A stretch of 64,000 nucleotides of DNA, from contig JACKCR010000006.1 in the NCBI GenBank assembly GCA_020633975.1, positions 248,001 to 312,000 of the forward strand. Direction: 5' to 3'. The translations under genes were made by a program, and so were the position numbers. Positions within the stretch are counted from its first letter, which is position 1. Each line of letters starts with the position of its first letter. The notes below the pieces were generated by a model. It was given only the letters and a program-made list of their open reading frames with translations. It was not told the origin of the DNA and ran no database searches. This document shows positions 1 to 8,400 of the stretch, in pieces. This stretch comes from Candidatus Eiseniibacteriota bacterium. Its GTDB lineage: Bacteria > Eisenbacteria > RBG-16-71-46 > CAIMUX01.

Positions 1-1
1 G

Positions 2-1423
2 TCGAGCGGACACACTGGATTGGAGTTCATCGTTGCGGACTACAACCACGCTCCCGCTGATCCCGAGTATGCACGGGTGAACCTGGTCGGAGGCGGCACC
101 CAGCAGGTCGAGTGGGAGCACGACAACGACCTGATCGGCGGATTCACCACCGGTAGCTGGGGAGCGGACGATCTCGGAAAGGCCTGGGACGTGTTCCTGG
201 AGGGCGGGAACACCTACTTCTTCCGCACCTACGAACCCGGCGGTCCCCGTGGCCTACACCTCTTCTACTCCGGGACCGGCGACCTCTACCACACCCAGGA
301 CGACGCGATCGCCTCGTCCGTCTCCCAACCGCCGTCGGCCAACGGCGAGTGGTTCTCGGAGTTCGTTTGGCTGGACGACTGGTTCGGACTCGTCATGTCG
401 TCCAACTCCGCCGTCTCGTCGAACTACCAGCTCTGGTATGGCCCACAGACGAGCTGGGTGCATGACGAGCCGCAAGTGCACCACAACGAAGTCGTGTGGG
501 GGACGCACCTGACTTGGGACACCGGGACGTGGGCCGTCGCGGCCTGCCGCTCGACCACCGGTGCCTCTTCGTTGTCTCTCTTCGGAGACGACTCCTACGG
601 GCAACTCGAGGCTTCCGACAGCGGCTCACCCGTTTCCTTCGTCGTCATGGACTACAACCACGAGACGATCGACTCCCAGTTCTTGCGAGCCCGGAACATC
701 ACCGGCGGCCTCATGGTCGTCGAGTTCGATGGCGGACAGGACTCCTTCGTCTTCCCCGTGGGAGGCGGCCTGGTGGAAGAGCGGGGTTGGGTGTTGGATC
801 GCGTGGTCGAAGCGTTCGATCTGCAGATCCCCGGCTCACGTCCGATTCCGCAGGACGTCGTGATCGAAGTCGTCCCGACGAGTGGCTCCTTGGACCTCGG
901 TGTCGCATTGTTCCGGTCGCCGGAGGGGCCGTACAAGGCGTCCCGCCAGGATGCGGTTGTCTTGGCCGACGACGGTGGTGTCGGGGAGGCGGAGGTACTC
1001 CAGTACACCAGCACGAATGACGACCAGTACGGCCTCGTGGTCTGGTCCAACACGACTTCGGGGGCCGGGACCTACGAGATCCGGATCTACGATCCCGCGA
1101 CGGCGGATGCGCCTGGGCCAGGAGTGGACGACGGCCCGGCCCTCCCAGCGGTTCCCTCGACCGAGGTCCTCACTGCGAACCCGTTCGAGGGTGAGGTTCG
1201 GTGGTCCGTGGAGCTTCCGGAGGCTCGCCCCGTCGATCTCTCCGTGCACGACGTCACCGGCCGTGTCGTCTACTCGATGCCGCGCGAGACCTTCGCGGCC
1301 GGGAGGTTCGAGCTCGCCTGGAACGGTATGGACTCGGCGGGTCGCGATCTCGCCCCCGGGGTCTACTTCGCCCGCGTCCGGTTCGGAGACGCTTCTGAAG
1401 TCTGGAAGCTCGTCCGTCGCTGA
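2..1423 (+). CDS. Secreted/surface protein with FlgD-like C-terminal sorting domain, 5' partial
   Basis: The reading frame is open to the first base, so the true start lies outside the window. A TTG at base 20 is the first start-like codon but has no visible ribosome binding site. The visible protein holds two diverged copies of a unit of about 200 residues: FIVADYNHAP near residue 3 and FVVMDYNHET near residue 206, counted from the TTG. The last 80 residues form an Ig-like FlgD-type domain with the pattern AWNGMDSAGRDLAPGVYFA, ending in KLVRR. Such domains act as C-terminal secretion or anchoring signals in FCB-group bacteria. No enzymatic motif was seen, so the function is unknown beyond export and a surface location. 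Confidence 0.8.
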   Translation, partial: SSGHTGLEFIVADYNHAPADPEYARVNLVGGGTQQVEWEHDNDLIGGFTTGSWGADDLGKAWDVFLEGGNTYFFRTYEPGGPRGLHLFYSGTGDLYHTQDDAIASSVSQPPSANGEWFSEFVWLDDWFGLVMSSNSAVSSNYQLWYGPQTSWVHDEPQVHHNEVVWGTHLTWDTGTWAVAACRSTTGASSLSLFGDDSYGQLEASDSGSPVSFVVMDYNHETIDSQFLRARNITGGLMVVEFDGGQDSFVFPVGGGLVEERGWVLDRVVEAFDLQIPGSRPIPQDVVIEVVPTSGSLDLGVALFRSPEGPYKASRQDAVVLADDGGVGEAEVLQYTSTNDDQYGLVVWSNTTSGAGTYEIRIYDPATADAPGPGVDDGPALPAVPSTEVLTANPFEGEVRWSVELPEARPVDLSVHDVTGRVVYSMPRETFAAGRFELAWNGMDSAGRDLAPGVYFARVRFGDASEVWKLVRR

Positions 1424-1445
1424 GGGTGGGCCCCTCGGGCTCGCT

Positions 1446-1485
1446 GAGCACCGCCGCTTCGGCTGGCTACGAAGCGGTGGTGCTC
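1446..1485 (+). terminator. Strong hairpin after the first gene
   Basis: A 16-bp stem (bases 1446-1461 with 1470-1485, one G-U pair) encloses an 8-base loop, 23 bases after the stop of the surface protein. There is no T tract, but the length and position fit a transcription terminator or a 3'-end stabilising hairpin. Confidence 0.6.
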
Positions 1486-1574
1486 CAGTTCCGTGAGGCG
1501 TCGCCTTCCCGCGCCGTTGGACGCGCAGCCCGTCGTCGGCGTCCCCTCCAAGTCGGTACATGTCCCTGGCGACC

Positions 1575-1583
1575 TGCTAGAAT
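1575..1583 (+). promoter_or_regulatory. Candidate extended -10 promoter for folE-BLUF
   Basis: TGCTAGAAT fits the extended -10 form TGn-TANNNT and lies 36 bases before the folE start. Only a weak -35 (around 1555-1560) is visible. Transcription would start near base 1590, giving a leader of about 30 bases. Confidence 0.4.
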
Positions 1584-1619
1584 GCCGGGGTCAGTCCGCA
1601 GGAAGGGAAGGAAGCGTTC

Positions 1620-2396
1620 ATGAACGACGGCAATGGCCCCGGCCCTCGGGCCGAAACCAACTCGGCTCCGCAGGCAGGGGAAGACGGCGCAGACGTCCTC
1701 GATCCTTCCGCGTCCGCCACTCCGGTGGCGGACCGGATCCGGAATCGACTCCTTCGCGCAGGACGCCGATTCCATGCGAACGACAACATCAGTTCCCTCC
1801 TCGAGGAAGGGGAGGTGGACGAGATCCAGGCCGAGGTCGAAGCGAGGATGCAGGACGTCCTCCGGGCTCTCGTCATCGATACGGACAGTGATCACAACAC
1901 GCGTGACACCGCTCGCCGCGTGGCGAAGATGTTCGTCAAGGAAGTCTTCCGCGGAAGGTATCTGCCCGCGCCCCCGGTCACGGAGTTCCCCAACGTCTCC
2001 CGACTCAACGAGCTGATGATCGTGGGGCCGGTCACGGTGCGGAGCGCGTGCTCCCATCACTTCTGCCCGATCATCGGGCAGGTGTGGATCGGCGTCTTGC
2101 CCAACGAGCACTCTGCGCTCATCGGACTCTCCAAGTACGCGCGCCTCGTCGAGTGGATCATGACGCGTCCTCAGATCCAGGAGGAAGCGATGGCGCAGCT
2201 CGCCAAGCTCCTTCAGGAGAAGATGCAACCCGACGGGCTCGCGATCGTGATGAAGGCCGATCACTACTGCATGCAGTGGCGCGGCGTCAAAGACATGGAT
2301 TCCAAGATGACGAACAGCATCATGCGGGGCGCGTTCCTCAAGAATACGCACCTACGTAGAGAGTTCCTCTCGCTCCTTTCGGGCGAGAGCCGCTAA
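1620..2396 (+). CDS. folE: GTP cyclohydrolase I
   Basis: This enzyme converts GTP to 7,8-dihydroneopterin triphosphate, the first step of folate and biopterin synthesis, in the cytoplasm. The 258-residue protein has the family core from about residue 75, including SACSHHFCPIIGQVWIG. Its Cys near 144 and His near 147 match the zinc ligands, and HYCMQWRGV near 216 supplies the third (Cys). The C-terminal MDSKMTNSIMRGAFL block is also typical. The N-terminal 60 residues are a poorly conserved extension rich in Gly, Pro and Ala. The ATG at 1620 follows a purine-rich ribosome binding site (ggaagggaagg). The BLUF gene starts 17 bases downstream, so the two are probably co-transcribed. It is the zinc-dependent type IA enzyme, not FolE2. 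Confidence 0.95.
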   Translation: MNDGNGPGPRAETNSAPQAGEDGADVLDPSASATPVADRIRNRLLRAGRRFHANDNISSLLEEGEVDEIQAEVEARMQDVLRALVIDTDSDHNTRDTARRVAKMFVKEVFRGRYLPAPPVTEFPNVSRLNELMIVGPVTVRSACSHHFCPIIGQVWIGVLPNEHSALIGLSKYARLVEWIMTRPQIQEEAMAQLAKLLQEKMQPDGLAIVMKADHYCMQWRGVKDMDSKMTNSIMRGAFLKNTHLRREFLSLLSGESR

Positions 2397-2412
2397 CCAG
2401 GGAGGGGAAGCC

Positions 2413-2844
2413 GTGTTGGTGAGTCTGCTCTATGCCAGTCGTGCAAAGGGACCCGTCGAGGCCGAGTTCATCACGTCGATCCTCACGAAGTCCCGGGAGA
2501 AGAACGAACGGCTCGGGATCACGGGCGTCCTCTGTACGAGCGGGGACGGTGTGTTTCTCCAGCTCTTGGAAGGTGGGCGCGAGGAAGTGAACGCGCTCTA
2601 CAACAAGATCGTTCAGGACACGCGCCACGAGCAGTGCACGCTGCTCAACTACGAAGAGATCGAGGAACGCCGGTTCTCGTGCTGGCGGATGGGGCGCGTG
2701 GACCTGTCCAAAGTGAACCTCAGCACCGTGCTCCGCTTTTCCGAGAAGCCGAAGCTGGATCCGTTCTCGATGTCCGGGAGAGGTGCACTAGCCCTACTCG
2801 ATGAGCTGGAGAAGACCGCGGCGATCCTGAGTCAGGACTCCTGA
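2413..2844 (+). CDS. BLUF-domain blue-light sensor (FAD-binding)
   Basis: A short stand-alone BLUF protein of 143 residues. BLUF domains bind FAD and switch on blue light by rearranging hydrogen bonds around the flavin. The key residues can be placed: Tyr7 (SLLY), Asn31, Gln50 in GVFLQLLEG, and Trp91 and Met93 in RFSCWRM. About 45 residues after the core form a helical C-terminal cap, as in short BLUF proteins that signal through a partner. No output domain is fused. The start is GTG 2413, preceded by ggaggggaag. It lies 17 bases after folE, which suggests an operon, but no direct pterin link is known for the family. The output partner cannot be read from this window. Confidence 0.9.
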   Translation: MLVSLLYASRAKGPVEAEFITSILTKSREKNERLGITGVLCTSGDGVFLQLLEGGREEVNALYNKIVQDTRHEQCTLLNYEEIEERRFSCWRMGRVDLSKVNLSTVLRFSEKPKLDPFSMSGRGALALLDELEKTAAILSQDS

Positions 2845-2910
2845 TCTCGGTCAATGGGCCGTTTTGGAGCGGGGCACGGCGCAGCGTGCGCTTTCGATAG
2901 AGGACTGGAT

Positions 2911-3246
2911 ATGAGGATCACGATCTTCCAGATCAAGTTCCTCCACACGGTGATCTGCTTCGCTCTCAGTTTCTGCGTGCTCTTCCTGCTCTTCAGCGGA
3001 GTCTCGAACAGGGTCACATCCTGGACCTGGATCGCGGCCGGTGCGCTGGTCGTCGAGAGTCTGGTCCTGGCCGCGTTTCGGGGTACCTGCCCCTTGACGA
3101 TCCTGGCGGAACGTCAAGGGGCGGAACACGGTGCTGTCACGGATATCTTCTTGCCGCGGTGGATGGCGGATCAGATCTTCCCGGTCTGTGGAACCGCCTT
3201 CGTGATCGGTGTGGCCCTGATCCTCTGGCGGGTGTTCCTGAACTAG
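2911..3246 (+). CDS. Small integral membrane protein (DUF2784-like)
   Basis: The ATG at 2911 was chosen because gagga lies 8 bases upstream; an earlier in-frame ATG at 2854 lacks a site. The 111-residue product has three or four predicted membrane helices (about residues 8-28, 33-52 and 85-108). It carries a conserved-looking loop, GTCPLTILAERQGAEHG, that resembles small DUF2784-type membrane proteins with a CPLT motif. The function is unknown. It follows the BLUF gene by 66 bases on the same strand and could be part of the same transcript. Confidence 0.7.
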   Translation: MRITIFQIKFLHTVICFALSFCVLFLLFSGVSNRVTSWTWIAAGALVVESLVLAAFRGTCPLTILAERQGAEHGAVTDIFLPRWMADQIFPVCGTAFVIGVALILWRVFLN

Positions 3247-3295
3247 ACCTCGACGGTCCCGGTCCTTTCCGTAGGCCGAGGCGACCCTCTCTGCG

Positions 3296-3985
3296 CTACC
3301 TACAATGCGCCGCCGCTGCGAATGCGGGGGAGAAGATCACGAGATCTCCCAGGTCCGTCTCGCCGGTGTTGTCGTAGTCATGACAACCCGCAGGGGACGT
3401 CCCCAAGAACTCGGAGGAGAACGTGACGAGGTCTGCCACGTTCACGATTCCATCCCCACTGGCTCCGTCGAAGTCCGGACTCTTGACGACGTCGAAGGAA
3501 CGGATCGGGTAGACGTGCTCGGTGCTCGATACGTCGATCCGCACTACGGATGTCTGATCGATACAGCCGCCTCCAGTGAACCTGAAGGAAACGTCGCCGT
3601 TGCTGTCGGTGACGCCGGAGAGTACCGCGCTCGGGCACGGCGTGCCTGCCGCGAACACGCAGTCGACTCTCCATCCCATGATCGGCGCGTTGGACTCGTT
3701 TCGCACGTTGACGTGGATGTCCGCGGCTGGGGCGATCGTGAGAAGGTCCGGGACGAGTACGACGCCGCCGAGTCCGTCACACGGAGTCACCGAACAGTGC
3801 GCGGGATCAGGCACGGTGACGTCGGCGCTTGCGTCGGGGGCACTCAGCAGGAGGTACCCGCCACCGAGGACGAGCCCACCGATGACGACTCCCTTGCGAA
3901 CGGCCCCCGGGGGGAGCCAACCGGAAAGGCCGAATGTCGAGGATGTCGGCAGACGGAACGAAGGCACGAAAGAGTGGGTATCCAT
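3296..3985 (-). CDS. Secreted protein with dockerin-like calcium-binding repeats
   Basis: The start at 3985 is supported by aggagg 5-10 bases upstream; a longer form from 4012 lacks one. The 229-residue protein has an N-terminal hydrophobic export segment (around GVVIGGLVLGGGYLLL) and a beta-rich middle containing TPCDGLGGVV and SAVLSGVTDSNGDV. The C-terminus holds two EF-hand-like loops, SPDFDGASGDGIVNVADLV and CHDYDNTGETDLGDLVIF, about 30 residues apart, which is the layout of a dockerin-type domain. It is a diverged tandem paralog of the next gene upstream (4039-4707), with the same domain order. The role is unknown; calcium binding and extracellular protein-protein contact are inferred from the loops. 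Confidence 0.75.
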   Translation of the reverse strand: MDTHSFVPSFRLPTSSTFGLSGWLPPGAVRKGVVIGGLVLGGGYLLLSAPDASADVTVPDPAHCSVTPCDGLGGVVLVPDLLTIAPAADIHVNVRNESNAPIMGWRVDCVFAAGTPCPSAVLSGVTDSNGDVSFRFTGGGCIDQTSVVRIDVSSTEHVYPIRSFDVVKSPDFDGASGDGIVNVADLVTFSSEFLGTSPAGCHDYDNTGETDLGDLVIFSPAFAAAAHCR

Positions 3986-4038
3986 ACGTCCTCCTCGTGG
4001 GTCCGGCTGCACCCGGACCCACGCGCTGCAGAATGGGT

Positions 4039-4707
4039 CTATGGGCAGTGGCTCGCATCCCCGAAGGCGGGTGCGAAGATGATCAAGTCGGCGAGGTTCG
4101 TCGTGCCGGAGTTGTCGTAGTCATGGCAATCCGGAGCCGACGTGCCGACGAACTCGGCCGAGAAGGCGACGAGGTCCGAAATGTCGACCTTGAGGTCTCC
4201 ACCAGCTCCGTCGAAGTCCGGGCTCTTCACGTTCCGGTAGTTGCGGATGCTTACCCCGTTCGCTTTGATCACCGCGGCGAGTGGAACATCTGACTTGCAT
4301 CCGCCTCCCGCAAGCGTGAAGCGAACCCGACCGGCTGCGTCTGTCGTTCCCGACAGCACCGCGGACGGGCACACGAGATCATTGTCCAGATTCTGGAAGA
4401 CGACGGCCGCATCAGCGATCGGACTTCCGGTCTGGTTCCGTACCACGACTTCGACCTCCGTGGCAGGAATCGGGTTGGGGACGTTGGGCGATACGACGAC
4501 ACCCACCATCTGGTCACAGGGTGTGACGGTGCAGGCTGACGGGTCTGGGATGTTGGTCGTCAGGACGGGAGACCCCGCCGGAACGATACTCACGCCGTCG
4601 GCGAGGTTGCCCGCTCGGGCCAGAGAGCCCGTTCCGAGGAAAAGGAGACCAAGTAAGGCTGAGGCAAGGATCCGGGATGCAAAAGCAAAGGAAGGTGAAC
4701 GGTTCAT
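4039..4707 (-). CDS. Secreted protein with dockerin-like repeats, paralog of the preceding gene
   Basis: A 222-residue protein with a clear signal peptide (residues 1-32, hydrophobic core ILASALLGLLFLGTG, cleavage after ARA). It aligns with the neighbouring gene along its length: IPDPSACTVTPCDQMVGVV, CPSAVLSGTTDAAGRV, SPDFDGAGGDLKVDISDLV and CHDYDNSGTTNLADLIIF. The last two are paired Asp-rich loops of dockerin type. The ATG at 4707 follows an aggagg site. The two genes lie 53 bases apart on one strand, consistent with a tandem duplication followed by divergence. The function is unknown. Confidence 0.8.
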   Translation of the reverse strand: MNRSPSFAFASRILASALLGLLFLGTGSLARAGNLADGVSIVPAGSPVLTTNIPDPSACTVTPCDQMVGVVVSPNVPNPIPATEVEVVVRNQTGSPIADAAVVFQNLDNDLVCPSAVLSGTTDAAGRVRFTLAGGGCKSDVPLAAVIKANGVSIRNYRNVKSPDFDGAGGDLKVDISDLVAFSAEFVGTSAPDCHDYDNSGTTNLADLIIFAPAFGDASHCP

Positions 4708-4916
4708 GAGTGCCTCCTGGCTGGAGATTAAGACACTGTGTGACTTCCAGGAGAGGGGGGACTACCGCTCCTAGGGTATCACACAGGTGCCCGTCCAGGA
4801 ACGGATGGATCCATCTGGCTCCGTGGCCAGCACTGTGGGCCAGGAAGCAATCACTCCGGTTCGCTGCCCTCTCCCGATCTCGGCGACCCATTCACCTAGT
4901 CGCCCATCCTCCGTCT

Positions 4917-5285
4917 CTAGACGTGCTGGTCGAACAAGACCGGATTCCCATCCGGATCGACCAGGGCGAAGCTCCCGGGGCCTGTCCCTTCGAGGTTCTT
5001 GTGGAGGAGGGTCTGTCCCTTGGCCTCGAGATCCTTGGCGATCTCCCGTACGTCGACAAAGGTGTCGAGGGGTTCGGCCTTCGCGTTCCAGCCTGGATTG
5101 AACGTCATCATGTTCTTCTCGAACATGCCTTGGAAGAGGCCGATCGTGGTGGTGCCGTTCCGAAGGATGAGCCAGTTCTGGGCGGCGTCTCCGCCCGCGA
5201 ATTCGAAGCCGAGGGCTTCGTAGAACGTACGCGACGCCTCGATGTCTTGAACGGCAAGGCTGACCGAGAATGCTCCGAGTTCCAT
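4917..5285 (-). CDS. VOC (glyoxalase/bleomycin resistance-like) family protein
   Basis: A 122-residue single-domain protein of the vicinal oxygen chelate fold. It shows the usual start [19 protein letters not shown] and end [21 protein letters not shown] proteins dimerise around a metal and act as lyases, dioxygenases or drug binders. The sequence does not define the substrate. The ATG at 5285 has the site ccaggagg upstream. It is transcribed divergently from the UvrA-like gene. Confidence 0.85.
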   Translation of the reverse strand: MELGAFSVSLAVQDIEASRTFYEALGFEFAGGDAAQNWLILRNGTTTIGLFQGMFEKNMMTFNPGWNAKAEPLDTFVDVREIAKDLEAKGQTLLHKNLEGTGPGSFALVDPDGNPVLFDQHV

Positions 5286-5436
5286 CGAACCTCCTGGTTC
5301 TCTTTTGATACGTGGCGAATCCGTGGATCATAGTAGGGAGCTACGCCACCAATCGTACCCCAGAATGAGAGTCCAGACGGGAGGGTCAACCAAATGGCTG
5401 GAGATAGTCGTCGGCCGAGCGAGTAGAGTCTCCCGC

Positions 5437-8400
5437 ATGTCCGGCATCTTGAGGCTCCGCGGCGCGACGGAGCACAACCTTCAGCAGGTCGATCTCGACC
5501 TGCCTCACGGCGAGTGGATCGCGGTGGTGGGGCCGTCCGGATCCGGAAAGACATCGCTGGTCTTCGACACCCTCGTTCGGGAGGGGCAGCACCGGTTCCT
5601 CGGGTCTCTCTCTCCGCGGGCGCGGCAGTACTTCGGCAAGCTCGGTCGAGCCTCTGTCCGCGAACTCACCGGGCTTCCCGCCGCCATCGCGCTCGGCGAA
5701 CGTTCCTTCACCGCCAGCGCTCGTTCGACGGTCGGAACCATGACAGGTCTGCTCGACCTGCTGAGGCTCGCGTTCGCACGGAGCGCCGTCGATCCGGAAG
5801 GTGCGACTCTCTCCCGCAGTCACTTCAGCTTCAATCATCCGCTCGGCGCCTGTGAATCGTGTGCAGGACTCGGTGTCGAGGATCGCGTCGATCCACACCT
5901 CCTGGTCGCGGACGCGAGCAAGAGTCTTCGGGACGGCGCTCTCGTGCCGACGCTGAAGAACGGATACACGGTCTACAGCCAGGTAACCCTGGATGTCATG
6001 GAGACGATCTGTCGGGCGCACGGCTTCGATGTCCACACGCCATGGCGCGATCTGACCGATGAGCAGAGAGGCGTCATTCTCTTCGGCACGACGGCACTCA
6101 AGGTGCCGTTCGGAAAGCACCCGATCGAGTCGCGGATGAAGTGGGAAGGGATCACCGCGCGTCCACGTGAAGAGGGCTACTACCGCGGCCTCGTCCCCGT
6201 GATCGAGGAGACGCTGAAGAGGAACCGGAACCCCAACATCCTGAGGTTCGTTCGTTCCGTGCGGTGCAGTGTCTGCGAAGGGTCGCGGCTCTCGCGGGCC
6301 GGCCGCGAGGCGAGCATCGGAGCGACCCGGCTCCCCGAGCTACTCGCGATTCCGACTGCTAGCCTCGGAGCCGCCCTCGACGAGCTCCCGCCCCTCGACG
6401 TCGTGAGCGCGCTCCGCCCCGAGATCGATGACCGGATCGTCCGGATGGTGCGGCTCGGTCTCGGTCATCTATCCCTCGATCGGGAGAGCACCACGCTTTC
6501 GGGCGGCGAAGCCCAGCGGATCGGGCTCGCCGCGCAGCTCACGGCCGGACTCTCGGGAACGCTTTTCGCTTTCGATGAACCCACGCTCGGGCTCCATCCG
6601 AGCGCTCAGCACGGGATGCGTGCCGTCCTCAGCGAGCTCAAGGGGCTGGGCAACACACTCGTCGTGGTCGAACACGATCCCGACATGGTTCGTCACGCGG
6701 ACCGGATCGTTCGGCTAGGCCCGGGGGCTGGTCCGGAAGGGGGACGGGTCCTCTCGGTGGGCGAGCCGTCGATGGATCCCCTCGGTCCACCCCCGACTCC
6801 GAAGGCGATACGCCGCAGTCCCGCGCGGCAGTTGGTCCTTCGTGGAGCGACGCTTCACAATCTTCGAGGGGACGACTTCGCGATCGGACTCGGTGTGCTC
6901 AACGTAGTCACCGGCGCGTCCGGCGCCGGGAAGAGTTCGCTCGTGTTCGGGACACTCCTGCCCGCACTCAGCGGTGGGCCGGGCGGGCCGTTCGCTTCGC
7001 TGGGCGTCGAGAGCATCCCAGAAGCGCGCGACACGGAGGGCTTGCGCGCTCTCCGCGGTCCCCAGACCACTTCCGGGCTCATCGACACCGCATCCGTGCG
7101 AGCGCTCGACGCCCGGCCGATCGGACGCACCTCGCGCAGCACGCCCGCGACCTGGTCCGGCCTGTTCGACCTGGTGCGAAAGCGGTTCGCAGACACAGAC
7201 GACGCGAAGCGGCTCGGGTTCGGTCCCGGTCACTTCTCCTTCAACAACAAGGAAGGACGCTGTCCGGGCTGCGAAGGCCTAGGAGTGATCCGGATCGGAC
7301 TCCACCTTCTCGAAGACGCGGAGGTGCCATGTTCCGAGTGTCGGGGGGGACGCTACGCGCCGCACGTCTTGGAACCTCGTCTCCATGGCAAGACGATCGC
7401 GGACGTACTCGCGCTCACCGTTCGCGAAGCCGTGTTGTTCTTCGCGGACGATCCGCCGATCGAAAGCCTCTGCCGCGCGATGGACGAACTCGGCCTCGGC
7501 TACGTATCCCTCGGGCAACCCTCGAACCAGCTCAGTCGCGGCGAGTCCCAGCGCGTCAAACTGGCGACTCTTCTCGGAACGACCGACTCCGCACCCACCC
7601 TGCTTCTTCTCGACGAACCGGATCGCGGGCTCCATCCAACCGATCTCGAGCTCCTCGTCGCTGCACTCGAGAAGCTGATCGAAGCCGGGCACACCATAGT
7701 CGCGATCTCGCATCACCGGCACATCTGGGCTGCGGCGGACGTCCTGTTCGAGCTGCAGGACGGCGCTATCCACTCGAATCCCGCACTCGACTGGGATCGG
7801 GTCGGATCTAGCGAGCGAGCGATCGCGACTCTACCTGAAGCTGGCTCCTCCGATGCGGCCGCTTCATCGGTTGCCGTCACTTCGCTGGCTGCAAGCGCGT
7901 CGTCGGCTGTGGCCGCGTCGTCGGCTGTGGCCGCGTCGCCGGTGGCCGTCGCGTCGCCCCCTCTCGAAATCCAGCTCGAAGGGGTGCGCACGAACAACCT
8001 GCAGGGGATCGACGTTCGGATCCCGCGGGGAAAGCTGACGGGTATCTGTGGGGTCTCGGGCAGCGGGAAGAGTTCGCTCGCCTTTGGTACGCTCGCAGCG
8101 GAGGCTTGGCAGCGGTTCGCGGAGAGCCTCCCGTTCGAGGTGCGCAGACAGATCCGCCGGATGCCGCGACCACGTCTCGAATCCGCCCGCGGTCTCGGTC
8201 CGACGCTCAGTCTTCGGCAGAGGGAAGCAGGGGGCGGTGCACGTTCGACCGTCGCGACGCAGAGTGGCATCGGTCCGCTTCTCCGGCTTCTCTTCTCTCG
8301 GGCGGGGACGAAGGACGGTGCGCCTTGCGGGCTCACCGCCGAGCACTTCAGTCCAGATCGAGTGCTCGGTGCGTGTCCGACGTGTCACGGGCGTGGCCTA

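Noticed and set aside
3305-4120. Plus-strand open frame across the two dockerin-like genes
   Set aside because: It is antisense to two genes with signal peptides and Asp-loop motifs, and has no ribosome binding site or known domain.
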